Shown here piece after piece: positions 48,172-60,569 of a DNA stretch of 64,000 nt. The stretch covers positions 3,399,820 to 3,463,819 of the forward strand of contig CM034604.1 in assembly GCA_020091685.1 (NCBI GenBank), written 5' to 3'. The notes beneath the pieces are model-generated. The model did not search any database, was not told where the DNA came from, and saw only the letters and a list, made by a program, of their open reading frames with translations. The position numbers and the translations under genes are program-made. The stretch comes from Lutjanus erythropterus (lineage: Eukaryota > Chordata > Actinopteri > Lutjaniformes > Lutjanidae). The stretch's first letter is position 1; every line of letters begins with the position of its first letter.

Positions 48172-48990
48172 ATGGTTACACAGAACCATCTGGGAAGCCG
48201 TCCATAGAAACTGTTCAGAAAAGGGTGAGCACTTTCAAAGAAACATTTGGCAAGTGATTGGATAAACCATCTGTCACATCTAACACAGGCTAACTTCAGC
48301 CAATTAGATCACCTCACCAAACTGAAGCCACAGTTGGCCAGAAGAAGAGTAAAAAAACATCTTTTCAGTTGCTAAAAGACTTCAGTTCTGTTCTTTGCTC
48401 TTCTTTTGGTGAAGAAATACTCTCCGGTTCTGATAAACTGATGCTGTCACAGTATCAACGCTAACCTCATCAGGAGCTGCCATTGTTTGTTCGAGACGAG
48501 TCGTTTCTATGGATGCTTCTCACTGTCAGTGCACCTAAAACCACACCTGTAGCACAAACAGACAACTTGGAGCCTGGCAAGATTTTCATGATTTAGTGAA
48601 TCCAGCTGCCTTGCAAGGTAAATTTTTAAGTCCCAGCATTGCGAGGATTCACAAGATCACATGAGAATCCATCGACAAGTTATCCATTTATGTCTGCATT
48701 GGTGTAGCCAATTAGCATACTAGGAGGGACTACTGGCAGCTTGTAGGTGTGGCAACCACAAGAAGTGAACGTGAGAAGCGTCCATGGAAGCAACTCGTCT
48801 TAAACAAACAATGGCAGCTCTTGATGAAGTTAGCGTAGATACTGACAACCTGGAGAGTATATCTTCATTGAAAGAAGAGCAGTTGGTTGAGGTTAGATAG
48901 ACAGATGGTTCATCCAATCACGTGCCAAGTGTTTTTTTGAGAGTGCCTGCCCTTTTCCAAACAGTGTCTAAGGACGACGTCCTAGATGGT
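48172..48990. repeat. Long imperfect palindrome, about 820 bp
   Basis: The left arm (CAGAACCATCTGGGAAGCCGT, GCAAGTGATTGGATAAACC, GAGCTGCCATTGTTTGTTCG, GATGCTTCTCAC) is matched in reverse order by complements on the right (GTGAGAAGCGTCC, AACAAACAATGGCAGCTC, GGTTCATCCAATCACGTGCC, ACGTCCTAGATGGTTCTG). The symmetry continues through the centre near 48620 (TTAGTGAATCC versus GGATTCACAAGATC). The left arm holds about 150 extra bases. It is probably a fold-back transposon. Confidence 0.8.
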
Positions 48991-49957
48991 TCTGATAACT
49001 GCAGCATTGTAACTGCACTGGAGCCTAATTTCAGTTTTCAACATGTCATTACTGCTTTATTTTAGTTATTAATATGTTTTTGTTTTGTTTTTTATTTGCA
49101 GACATTATTTTAACACTTCAGTCAAGATGATTTATAAGTTAGCATTATAATATCTGACAAAAAAGTAACATATTTTCTTTTGTGTGTATGAACACAATTA
49201 GCTTCTATGGTTACAATCCAAAATTTTTTTTAGAGAAAATCATGATTTTTTTAAAATTCATTTCATTGTTTATGATGACGCACAAGGCATAATGACTATA
49301 CATTCAAAAGTCTTTTATAGAAATTCAAAAAGAAATGTATGAAATGAAAGTCCTGCTGCTAAGGACAAATGTAGAAGAACAAATATTGAAAACCATAAAA
49401 AAAATATATGTTCCAGATTAAAATATTAATGGTGCAGTGGGTACCTATTTATGTTTATCATAGCGTCTGATGGTTAAAATTAAAATTCATAGAGGCTGAT
49501 TTTTACAAATTTTGGAGAGTCAAAAATGCCCGTGGTTGGAGAAACACTTTCATTTGAGACGGTGAGAGGACTGTTGTAGCTCAGAGGTGAGCCAATGAAC
49601 ACCTGAGGAGGCTCACACTGGAAAACCAGGCTGCCCTTGAGTACTTCACTCCCCCTCTGAATAAGAGCTCACAGCCAGCAGCTATGATATATAGCCTACA
49701 TGTCCCCTAATGACCTTGGTGTGGTATATTGAATGTAAACTAGGTTTCAGAGTATGTTTGCCCATAAAGTGCACTGCATGCTGCTAAAGGGGCATCGTCA
49801 GTCTTAAGGTTAGATAAACAGACAGCTTGCTTTGATTTGGGTCAGTCTCTGGTGTCAAAGATGCAGGTTAAATAAGGTACTGCTGCTGCTGTGTGATGCA
49901 TATCAGCCCACTTTCAGTCCCTTAAAACCGGACAGTTCTGCACTACTTAACATCCAG
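48991..49957. other. Intergenic, nothing recognised
   Basis: AT-rich sequence with no repeat family or exon that I can support. Confidence 0.5.
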
Positions 49958-50240
49958 TGAGAGCTAAGTAGAACTCTAGTGATGTCATTGTGAGATAAGA
50001 TAGAACACTAGTGACGTGATTGGGAGCTACATTGGAACTTTATTAATTTTGTTGTGCGCTACAGCAGAACTCTAGTGATGTTATAGTGAGATAAGGTAGA
50101 ACCCTATATGATTTTGTGAATAACAGTAGGAGTCTAGTGATGAAATTGAGTCATAGCTACACTCTAGCAATGTCATTGAGACCAACAGTACAAGAAAAAT
50201 GATGACACTGTGAGTAGTGATGTCAATGACATCTATTCTT
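49958..50240. repeat. Degenerate minisatellite, unit about 40 bp
   Basis: Units like GCTACAGCAGAACTCTAGTGATG, then TTATAGTGAGATAAGG, repeat about six times. Related units reappear at 50620-50660 and 52430-52600, on the far side of the nested hAT insertion. Confidence 0.65.
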
Positions 50241-50828
50241 AGAGTTGGCCAAAGTCCACACATTCTTAACTCAAGTAGAAGTACAGTTACTTGTGTAAAA
50301 AAAGACTGGTAAAAAGTTGTACTGATTCAGCTTCTTCACTACACTGCAAGTGCAGGCCCTGAAATGCACTCAAAGTATAAAAGTAAAAGTTGTTCAAGTC
50401 TTGTTTCAACTTTTACAGTGTTTTTATATTTGTTGCATCTTTTATGTAATTTTGGTCTTGTTTTTTGTTTTCGGTCAGTTTGCCTGCTGCGTGTATGATG
50501 TGACCATCGTGCAGAACTCGTGTGTGACAATAGAATGTCATAAACTCAGAGCTAACAGAAAACTTCCAGTTCACGATGTTGTGACTACAACATGAGAGGG
50601 CGCAAGTGGATTCATTTGAACACACCATGCGTCACAGTACAACTGCAGTGATGTCATATTGTGCTTTCAAATGTAACACATGAACTTGTAATTAGTAGGG
50701 ATGCACCGATCAACCGGCCAGAGACCAGAAACGGACGGTTTTCAGCGTGACCGGCCCTGACCAGTGACTGGCCAGTCAGCATCTGATTCTGTGCCTGTCA
50801 TATTCACACACGTGTTCTGCACGATGGT

Positions 50829-51674
50829 CAGTGTTGGGCACGTTACTTTGAAAAAGTAATTAGTTATAGTTACTAGTTACTTCTCCCAAAAAGTAACTGA
50901 GTTAGTAACTGAGTTACTCCACTATAAAAGTAATTAGTTACCAGGGAAAGTAACTATTGCGTTACTTTTTCTTTTTTTTTAATCCAGCTTTTGCTGCTTG
51001 GACAGCGTGGCTCTGTGTCCTTCTTTGTTAGCGGAGCTCACATTAACAGCACCTGGCCTGCTATCATCATTACCGGTGTCAACAGTGTTTTTGGCCACTA
51101 GTTTAGTAGAAGCGTGTGCCGTCGAGAGGTGCTTCATATAATTGGAGTTGCTTATACCGGACGTGGACAAAGTCTTTGCTCTGGGACATAATGTACACTC
51201 AACATGTACATTTTTACCTTTTACCTCGATGAGATCAAAGTAGTGCCTGTATTTCCACCTCGAAAACGTCGTCTTTCCCTGCGACTCCGGACTCGCTATC
51301 TCTGATAGTTTGTGTGTGCGCTGCTATGTGCTGGGTTTGTGTGTAAACACCCGCCCACCTGATGTCTCTGGTTGGCTTAACATGAAATCTTACTCTACCT
51401 TAGCCAATCATCATTACTTAGGCGGTTATCTTGCCCCTCCCCTCCCCCCTCACCAAAGGGAAAAAAACACACACATTTGCAGCTCCTGTGTCTGTGTGAG
51501 CCGAGTCGGATGACAGCTTCAGTGAGTAGCTTCAGTAACGCACAGTAACAGCGTGTTGGTAACGGTAACGGCGTTGTAACGATAGAAAAAGTAATTAGTT
51601 AGATTACCCGTTACTGAAAAAAGTAACGCCGTTAGTAACGGCGTTTTATTTTAACGCCGTTATTCCCATCACTG
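50829..51674 (-). mobile_element. Inner hAT element nested in 50696-52271
   Basis: CAGTGTTGGGCACGTTAC at the left and GTTATTCCCATCACTG at the right are inverted ends. ACGATGGT is duplicated exactly outside both (50821-50828 and 51675-51682). The borders are rich in GTTACT/AGTAAC words. It keeps a minus-strand BED-finger fragment but no catalytic domain. It must be younger than the outer element it interrupts. Confidence 0.9.
50979..51299 (-). pseudogene. BED zinc finger fragment of a ZBED/hAT transposase
   Basis: Read on the minus strand, the frame gives TFSRWKYRHYFDLIEVKGK, then CTLCP, then SNSNYMKHLSTAH. This is the aromatic-then-CxxC-then-HxxxxH order of a BED finger, the DNA-binding head of hAT transposases. 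The frame stops soon after at 50979, and no start codon precedes the finger in frame within what I can follow. It lies wholly inside the inner element and is a truncated relic. Confidence 0.75.
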
Positions 51675-52279
51675 ACGATGGTCACGTCATGCATGCAGCA
51701 GACAAACTGACCATGATATCACACCCATCACTGTGCTGATAACAGCTACATACACTCAGACACATGCTTGCATGAAGTTGGTGTCAGCGACAGATTCCAA
51801 GAACAGGATAAAGAGAAGACAGACGGTCTGTTTGTCTCACAGCAAAGTTTTACTGCAGCAAACTGTTGCACCGCGTCTGTCTCCGTTGTGATTACATCTG
51901 CTTCCGCAGGAGATCACGTGAAATTGTGTCCCGTGAAATCCCGCGAGATCATGGAAACTTGCATTCACCCTATTCATAATCTTAATATAAAACTATAATA
52001 AGCCCTGGCTGTAACCTGGAGGACTTTGGAGAAAATTTAAATAGTATTTAATGAATATTTAATAGTGAGTGTTTTATTGTGAAAATCCAATTTAATTTTA
52101 ATTTTACAAGAAAAGTTGCAAAAATGTTTGACCGCTGTCAGTTACAGTTCTTATAAAGACTGAAAATCGGAATCGGCCAAAATCGGAATCGGCAGGTCGG
52201 ACCCTTAAAAAAAAAAAAAAAAAAAATGGAAATCGGAATCGGCCAAGAAAATTGAAATTGGTTCATCTTTAGTAATTAG

Positions 52280-53819
52280 GACATGGGCAGTTGTGTGCCT
52301 GACTCACAAATTTGGAGCTTTGACAAAATTTCCACTTACGATGTTCTGAATATCATGAGAGAGGTGTTCTTATGAACTCGTCTCAGTAAACGCGACCTCG
52401 TTTGAAGGCAGCAATAGCTACAGTACGAGTCAAATGATGTCATTCAAGGCAGTATTGATGCCATTGAGACCTGCATAGGAATGTAAGTTATGTCTACCAG
52501 AAATTTAAGTAGAGGTTTTGTATACTTTAATGGTGTAATTGCAAGCTACGGTAGAACTGCAGTGATGAAATTGTGAGCTACTGTAAAAGTTAAATTGAAA
52601 GATATCATATATATATCCCAGAATAGTGTTTAACAGTCTGGTAGTTTTCACTTTGCCAACAAAAAAGTGTCCTTGGTTATGTTCTCAGAAAGAAACTAGG
52701 TGCTATACAATAAAAGACAGATGAATGAAAGACACAAAATGGAGATAAAAAATAAATATTGTATAAAAGTAATAAAAGATGTATTTTATGTGGCATTTTA
52801 TCTCTATCCTGCTCAGTGTTTCATGCTCAGTTCCAAAGACTTTTCTATCTTGTCAAGTTTCAGCAGGGAAACATCCTTTTCTTTTGATTCAAAGATAAAT
52901 GTCTCCCGTTGTCATAATTTATTGCAGCTATCATTACTGCAGATTCACTGATTACCAAATTAACCTTCAGATCACTATTCAACTGTAATTGTTAACAAGA
53001 AATATTTGCATGCAATTGCTCATTCTATTTCAGCCCCCGACGCAGCTGTCAGCTGCAGTGCACATCTGCAGGGAAATTGAGTATATGGGAGAAAGAACAC
53101 GCAGCAGCCAGTGCCGAGATGCTTTCCAACACATAAAGGATACTCTGCATTGTACCGCAAACTTTTCCACATCCTGCAGAGTTCGATCAGATCACTCAGC
53201 TGTGATTTATGGGAAAGGTCAACTAAATGCATGATAAAATGATTGCCTGCAGATTAAAGTGCTGTTCTGCTGATGTTTAGTGAGTCGGCTCAGGAAGCAG
53301 CAGAAGTTTTGCTCTCTTCTTTCCGACCAATAAAGACTCAGTCAACATTACTGCAAGACAGGCAATAATTCATCTCGGTTTTATACTCGGAATATCCATG
53401 CGGAGTGATTTTAAAGCATGAAATAGCTGTATTAGTGGCTGTCGTCCAGCAAGACCCCCCCCCCCCCAAGTCTGACCGTTACAAAACCAGTCATTTCTTT
53501 CCACCTGCTATCTCTCACCAAATGTGTGCTGACATCTGTGTTGAAATGTTCTTTGAGAATAAGGCTTTGATGCCTGTGGAAACCTCAGAACCTCCAGGCT
53601 TTTACGTGTCAAAAAAGGGAAATTTGTTTGCCAACTTTTATTTACCTTGATTTAAAACATCTACCATCATTTGTTTCTCAATCCTGTTGCATGAGCTTAA
53701 TTTTTATATGAAGTATGCAGGAACAATTTCTCCTCAGAGGAAACATTCAGTCTGTGGAGGAAGTAGTATTATGTTTATATGTAGTACAGCGTAAAGATGG
53801 GATGTGGAAAGTTGGGGAG
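52280..53819. other. Intergenic: minisatellite remainder then single-copy DNA
   Basis: 52430-52600 continues the roughly 40-bp minisatellite. 52820-53260 is unique and contains an exact octamer ATTTGCAT (53004-53011), the POU-factor site, so it is a candidate neural enhancer on weak grounds. A poly-C run lies at 53455-53468. Confidence 0.4.
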
Positions 53820-53827
53820 TTCAAGAG

Positions 53828-54103
53828 TAGAGCTGCAACAATTAAAAAAAAGTCAAAATAGTCTGATTCCAGCTTCTTAAGTGTGAATCTTTTCTAGTTT
53901 CTTTATTCTTCTGTGACAGTAAACTGAGTATTTTCGGGTTGTGGACAAAACAAGACATTTCAAGACCATCATCTTGAGTTTTGGGAAACACTAATCAACA
54001 TTTGTCACCATTTTCCGACATTTTATAGACCAAACAAGTGATCGATTAAATGAGAAAATGACAGATTAATCAACTATTAAAATAATCATTAGTTGCAGCC
54101 CTA
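53828..54103. mobile_element. hAT-type MITE, 276 bp, with near-exact 8-bp duplication
   Basis: TAGAGCTGCAACAATTAA at the left and ATTAGTTGCAGCCCTA at the right are inverted. The flanks TTCAAGAG (53820-53827) and TTGAAGAG (54104-54111) differ at one base. The interior CAAGACATTTCAAGACCATC and CGATTAAATGAGAAAATG is that of a very common teleost MITE. It is non-coding. Confidence 0.88.
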
Positions 54104-55079
54104 TTGAAGAGTTTGTTTTCAATGCTGGTGTTCCAGGGTAAATATTAGGCAAATTCAAGTGAGAAACCAACTGTGATGTCACCAATTGGTTTGTGAACCA
54201 CTGCTTGGCATTATGGGAGTCACCATCTAGGTTTTTTGCAACCAGAGCATGTGCAGTAGTGATAAGAGCATCATGCACATGATGGTGGGTGACACACTGT
54301 AGCTTGGCCGGTGCTTGGTTTTGGCTTGCCACAATGTTTCTTGTATTACAGATAAATGTCACACTAAAATATCTTCCTGAAAACATTTTAAGCAAGAAAT
54401 AGGCAATACAGTAATAGAAACTTGATCCATGTTTAGTCAGCACTGCCTAGTTTGACAGTCTGATCTGGGTTTTGAAAGCCCTGTGTGTTGCACTGGGCAG
54501 ACTCGCATAGAAAGACTTGTCAGTTACATGGTAGCCCCACCCTAAAGCATATTCTGCTTCATTGTCTATTTTATTCTATATGGGACCATAACATACAAAA
54601 TGAACATTATGCTGTAATGAAGAGGACTTGAAACTAGAGACTGAAACCATAAATGCATTAGGAAGCTGTTAGCTAAGGTCAGAAAACAAGTTAGAAGAAG
54701 GCTCATTGTGCCATAAGCTTACATACAGTCAAACTTCGTTTTGCAACCAGTTGCATGGATGCTGTCAGGCACAAACCTCATATGTTAAAACTGTTAAATG
54801 TTACTTACTAGTACTTCTTTTTAATACTTTTCAATGGTTAAATATTTGTAAAACCCACAGACAGACATTAAGGGTGACCAATAGAACTGATTTAAAAAAT
54901 TAAATATCAAATATGAAGAGATGGGGTTTGAGCCTGACCATGACGATATGTGGAAAATTAGTGCGTCATTTTCGCTCCTTACGCAGAATCTGAAGGGTAA
55001 AAACTCTGAAACACATTTCCTTTAAGTTAACAATCCTGTTACATTTAACTAAGCTCATGAGGTTTGATAAGATCAGTTA
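54104..55079. other. Intergenic, nothing recognised
   Basis: It contains a 125-codon open frame on the minus strand (54066-54443) that overlaps the MITE edge and shows no domain. No other feature seen. Confidence 0.5.
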
Positions 55080-56110
55080 TTATGATTAAAAAATATAATA
55101 CTTTCTGTTAAGGTCATGTCTATAATGCATAATAGGCACATTCATGAGACATTATAATGCATTTATAAGGCTTTATAAACTCCTTATGAAACAAAATTTT
55201 ACAACCATGCAAGATAATGCTCTCACAATATTTAAATGGTGAAGAACAGCTGTGTTGGTAACACTTTTTGTGACAGACCACACCTATAGTGTGTTATGGG
55301 GAAGACATGGTGTATAATAATGCTTTATGACTACACTCACAAACACACAATGTATTGTGATGCTCTATATGAACAGTCATAGAACATTATAGATGTGACT
55401 TAGAATGAATTACAAGTTTAGCTGCCTGATGATCTCGACTCATATTATAAGCTAGTGACCAGGCTTATAATATGTTATATGTTTATGAGTGTAGTCATAA
55501 AGCATTATGAATTCATTAAAATTCACTATGAATGCCCCTATAATGCACTATAAATGTGGTCATCATGAAAGTGTTACTGCAGTGTTTGGTTATACAAAAC
55601 ATAACTACCATGACTTTAGCCAGTTATAAAGGCACATAGAGAACTGCTTGAATATACTACAGTACAGTTTATAAATTTCAGGTTTCTGAAATGGAATAAT
55701 GTCTCATAAATATCAATAATACAGCATAGCATTACTCTGTGACCTTTAAGTAAAGTGACAGCACTGTATAAGGTTAAGAGCAATTGTATAACGTTCATTA
55801 GACGTTATTTCTTTTCAGAAACATAGAATTAATAATCTGTTATGACACCTTAGAGCAGTTCTTAGAGCTTAGAGCTCCATGTGTCCATATAAGTGGCTAA
55901 AGTCATGGAAGTTATGATGTTTTGTTTAGCCCCAGACTCAGATTCTTCTTTCAAACACTGTTGTCACTTTAGCATTGAGCTATAAAGGATTATGAATGCT
56001 GAGGTTATATCAACCACTTATAACATTTTATAAAAACTTGTAATACATTATAGACATGACCTTCACAGAAAGCGTTTCTAACATATGTTATGTGAAGCAT
56101 TATGTATGAT
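55080..56110. repeat. Second ATAATGC/TTATAA-rich degenerate array
   Basis: CATTATAATGCATTTATAAGG, CATAATGC, TTATAATATGTTATA and similar words recur throughout, as in the intron array 5410-6780. It is non-coding. Confidence 0.65.
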
Positions 56111-56848
56111 TCAGAATAGAACAGTTGTATCTGCTGCTTTCTTATAATAGATATTTCCACACTTTTGATTGGATGTTACACAACTTTGTTTGCATTAACA
56201 CACTTGTAGCAGTTGTTTGCTTTTTTATTATTTAATTGTGACAACAATCTTCACTGAGTGGCTTCAGTAGCTTGACTTTGGCTTAATTTTAGCAGTACTT
56301 ATGTATCCATACACTTATATACAATTGAAAATGATTTGTTGTTGCAGAAACATACAAGATGAAGATTCTAAGAAAGAACATAATGCAGGCAAAACAGATC
56401 TGTCTGATGAAAAATCACTGCAGTTGAACACAACAGTTGCTGTTTGGTATCTGTTTACCCAAACAGAATCCAAATTTCACATGAACAGCTGAGCTGGAAT
56501 GGCAGAGGGGTACAACCAACTGAAATAATGCCCCATAAATGTAGCATTCATCACACACAAAGGATAGATGATGATGGATTGAGTGCGAGCGGCAGCGAGA
56601 GGAAACTGGCTTCTTCCTGATCTGCGTGTCAGACCATCAGAAGAGGTGAGGAATGGATGCAATTAACGCTGTGTCATTGGCTGCATTATCATAAATATTG
56701 CAAGGTGAGGGGTAATTTGTATGATTGATAGAAGACGTCTCTGACCGAAGACTCCAAATACCCACATAGCTTTGCAGCTGAGGGCTGATGGGAGACAAAC
56801 AACATCACAATTGGGTTAAAATATATCAATATATGAAAATGACAAATA

Positions 56849-58187
56849 CACTCCTGAACAGTATTCGCATTTTGCACTGGTGGATCGTAACCAGGTTGTA
56901 TGTAGAGTTTCAAAATGTGAAAAGAAGAAACAGAAGCAAGAGACAAAAATAGAGTAGGCAATTTATTGAAAACTGTATTTAAACTCCAACAGGCTGTTCA
57001 TCAGCTGATCAAAAGTTTAAGACCATAGCCCAAAAAAAAGGTCAAAAAAGGACTCAGTAGTGAGTAGCCCCACCGTTCTTGTTGATCACTTCAAAAATTA
57101 GTTTAGGCATGCTTGATGCGAGTGTTTCCACGAGGCTGGTGGGAACGTTGCTGTTGTTGGTGAAGATGGCTTCACGAAGGGCATCCACAGTCTGGAACTG
57201 GCATCCGTTGTAGTAAACTTCCCTTGCCATCCATCCCCAAACTCAGTGGGATTTAGATCAGGGAAACATGCAGGATGGTCCAAAAGAGCAACGTTATTCT
57301 CCTGGAAGAAGTCCTTCATCAGGCGGGCATTGTGAACTGCAGCGTTGTCCTGTTGAAAGACCCAAGACCCACTGCATAGCCAGCCGCTGTTTGATGCCCC
57401 TGCACAACCTGAAGCTCCATTGTTCCGTTGAAGGAAAAAACACCCCAGATCATCATGGAGCCTCCTCCACTGTGCCGTGTAGGTAACATCTCCAGTGGGA
57501 TCTCCTTGTCATGCCAGTAACGCTGGAAGCCATTAGGACTGTCCTGGTTAAATTTTTTCTCATCAGAGAATAAAACTTTCTTCCACCTTTCACTGTCACA
57601 TGTTTGGTGCGCCCTTGCAAAGTCCAAACAGGCAAGTTTGTGGTGTGGGAGGAGACGTGGCCTTTGAAGACATTTTTTGTTCTTCAAGCCCTTCTCTCCT
57701 CTCCCAGATGCCATTTTATCAGTAAGGGCCTTAATTTGGGTCAAGGATCGGCCCATGTCTACACGGACAGCTCGTTGGATCCTCCGGCTCAGTGCAAGTG
57801 AAATTTTTTGGGGTCTACCACTTGAATTTTTTGTCCCATAACCGTCAGGATCTTTTAAGAAATTTAAAATGACTGTCTTACTGCATCCAACCTCAGCAGC
57901 AATGACACGTTGCCTTGCTTGTGCAGCTCAACAATCCTGCCACGTTCAAAGACAGAAAGCCTTTTTGCCTTTGTCATCAGGAGGTCATGACAGTGTGAAT
58001 GTTGAAAGAAAGATTTTGCCCTTTTAAGGCTATGGTCTTAAACTTTTGATCAGCTGATGAACAGCCTGGTTGAGTTTAAATGCAGTTTTCAATAAATTAC
58101 CTACTCTCTATTTTTTGTATCTTGCTCCTGTTTCTTCCTTTTGCATTTTGAAGTTCTATTTATGTCTTAAAATTTTGTTCAGGTGTG
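56849..58187 (-). mobile_element. Tc1/mariner element with long terminal inverted repeats and TA duplication
   Basis: The left end CACTCCTGAACAG and right end TTGTTCAGGTGTG are inverted, and both are flanked by TA (56847-56848 and 58188-58189), the obligatory Tc1 target. Inverted repeats of about 160-180 bp continue inward to GGCTATGGTCTTAAAC (58028) and its complement (57015-57030). The 1339-bp length is close to a full-size element. It carries a broken transposase on the minus strand. Confidence 0.93.
57054..57977 (-). pseudogene. Tc1-like transposase pseudogene
   Basis: The minus-strand frame opens [20 protein letters not shown] (helix-turn-helix region) at 57977, shifts frame after about 27 codons, and resumes with [20 protein letters not shown]. 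The main open part (57319-57756) holds RPRLLPHHK and LFSDEKKFN with the first catalytic Asp. A deletion and frameshift follow, and the next frame reads [13 protein letters not shown] and FPDLNPTE. That puts the second Asp and the Glu 34 residues apart, the DD34E signature of Tc1. The expected stop is at 57054-57056. All three catalytic residues survive, but in separate frames, so no active enzyme can be made from this copy. Confidence 0.88.
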
Positions 58188-58504
58188 TATGTATTCTCGT
58201 CAGGAAATCTTAGTGTACCATAATCATTTATTTAGTTGTAACATCTAAATCATCCTGATAACTGGCTGGGTATGAGTCGGAGTATTATTCAAAAAGTAAC
58301 ACTAAATACATTCTTTGAATTAGGAACAGTCTAGTTTGAGTGCTATCTTATGGACAAGATAACCAGCCACTGTCAAAATTTTGAGGAAAAGGCACCGAGT
58401 GATTGACACAGGCTATGACGCATATTACAGTTGTTGAAGTATTAAAACTGTATTTTTAAACTTGGTGTATATTTTTAGAGTTGGCAAATGTAAGAATCAG
58501 TTTG

Positions 58505-58940
58505 CATTGTAAAAACAAAATAGCTGAGATGACTACAAAATTTCAAGACAAGGTACCACAATAGATGTTTGAGTTGTGAGACTAACTCAAACTCACATCA
58601 AACTCTCGCGCTTTGAAATAAACTTTTGCTGACCTATAATCTTTGGTTGAGATAATTTAGTCTTTTTTTTTTTTTTTTTGATAAACTTGAATCTTTGAGT
58701 TTAAGAAAATCAAAAAAATTATATTTCAGTTTGGTCAGAGGGAGCTGTTTACCTGATTTGTCATCATTTTGGTGCCTGAAAATTATATGGTTTTACTTGA
58801 AAATATCAAAATTTTATTCATCATTTATTATCACTTGAATGAAAACTCCATAATTTTTAAATGCAATTGTTTGGGTTTCTACAACTCAAACATACGTTTA
58901 TACAAAGAAGAGAAGTAAACATGATGAATGAAAGTTAAAA
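58505..58940. mobile_element. Fold-back repeat, copy e (right end missing)
   Basis: CATTGTAAAAACAAAATAGCTGAG, TTTCAAGACAAGGTA and TTGAGATAATTTAG mark the left arm. The right arm stops after AAAGAAGAGAAGTAAAC near 58940, and no TACAGTG end is seen. Confidence 0.65.
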
Positions 58941-60569
58941 TGTTCCAAAAAAAAAAAAACTGTTATTCATTTCCATATAATTTTTTGCTGAAGCCACTGG
59001 AGAAGAGCTAAATTTCACAGAGCTGCAAGTTTCAGACCCCTGGTGTAGCATGAAACCATATTTGGGGTTATAATAACTACATTACTTATATCACATGACA
59101 TCACTGAAGCCATGAGCGGCAAAAGTCACTTGACACACGTTATATAGCTCACAGTTTTTAATAGGTCCATGTCCCTTGTGAAACCACGATGCTGAGTCTC
59201 CTGGTTGAAAGTGTTTGTTTGGGCCTCTCACCCACCCCACCTCCTTCATATGTGGACTTTCTCCCTCTATACGTTGACAGCCCTGTGCCTTTCATAGAGC
59301 TGAGGGGGATGGGTTTACATTCAAGTTACTTGAAAGCCTGATGCATCTCTTTCGGGTACCTTTCATGTCTGTATGGTGTCAAAACGTCTTCATTTGACGA
59401 GCTGGGAATGAGACTGGGTTGCAGATGGAGGACTGAAGCGGTTGCTGCTGATCTGCTAACGTGCTGTTTTTGCTACGCCTCCTGTGTAGACACAGTGAAA
59501 GCCTCAAGCCTGTGAGCAGGCCTTTCCCACGGCAGTGGGGACAACCGAGAGCTGGTTATGCTAGGAGATGGGCTGTCAACTTCTGTGGTGAGCCAGTGAC
59601 TGGAAATCCTCCCACTGCATATCATGACAACATTAACACAAGACGATTCTTTCCATGATATTATTGGTAGAAGGAGCAAGGATGATCGATTCAGTTTGTG
59701 GAAAAGCTGCAGAGTTTGGACAAAATCTTTTGTGTGAATTCTTGTGATTGCGATATCGCAACTTCCTGGAGGAAGCAGTTGACTGTCACTCTGTGTGTCT
59801 GCTCAGCTTACCTTGGCGCTTTGTGACTTGCTCACCCAGATCTGGCATTGATCCACTGAGTCTGCACCATCTGCTTCACCGCTTGGTGGTTCTGAGGTTT
59901 GAACCAGTTTGGTCCTGAAATCCCAACACTGACCTCACACTGGACGGACCCATTGTCTTCCTTGCGCTGCCTCTCATTCAGCGGTCTGTTCAGTTTTGTT
60001 AAGCAAAGACATTAGCTCAAATACAAAATAACTCCTCGGGGTGGTGAGCACCTCCAGATCATCTTTCATCCAAACCAAGACAAAGGTCACTTGACTATGG
60101 ATGAAGAAGAAGATCACCTGACTATGGACTATGACTATGGTGCCTGACCTGTATGAAAAATTGGACTTTGGTGTATGTGCTGATGGTATTTGAAAGTAAA
60201 ACGTTGTGTTATTATTTGTGTGCAGATTGAAAAGACTGGGTTGGTCTAACTGGGGTGACAGCAAATCACCACACTGAGAAAACCTTTGTCTAACCATCTT
60301 CCTCCTCAAGCCTGTACCAAAAATTTACATTCCCTGAACAACACTAATGTAGGAGTTGCTGTCACTGAGGAAACATCAATAAAATGTTACATTCCTCTGC
60401 TTGGAAATGACTTTTTTGACCAACATAAGCAATAGGCCTTCTAATGGGCCTTGGATCTTGCTGAGTTGCTCGCATTACATTTCCACTTTGGCCCTGCAAA
60501 CTTCTAATGTGCTTTGTAGGCAATTCCAAGGTTGAGATATAGTCACAATGGTGACTGTGCCTTTCTGTC
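58941..60569. other. Intergenic, one repeat trace
   Basis: 59180-59300 (GAGTCTCCTGGTTGAAAGTG, CCTCCTTCATATGTGGACTTTC) matches the style of 21310-21400 in the epha5 3' UTR, indicating a shared dispersed repeat. The rest has no recognisable feature. Confidence 0.4.

Larger units (their letters stand above)
50696..52271. mobile_element. Outer hAT element with exact 8-bp duplication, host of a second element
   Basis: The left end TAGGGATGCACCGATC and right end TTGGTTCATCTTTA are imperfect inverted copies. GTAATTAG flanks both sides (50688-50695 and 52272-52279). Removing the inner insertion leaves about 720 bp with no transposase. CGGCCAGAGACC, ACCGGCCCTGACCAGTGAC and GCATGCTTGCATGAAG-like words recur in the copy at 63242. 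Confidence 0.88.

Noticed and set aside
54066-54443. 125-codon minus-strand frame
   Set aside because: It overlaps the end of the MITE at 53828-54103 and has no domain.
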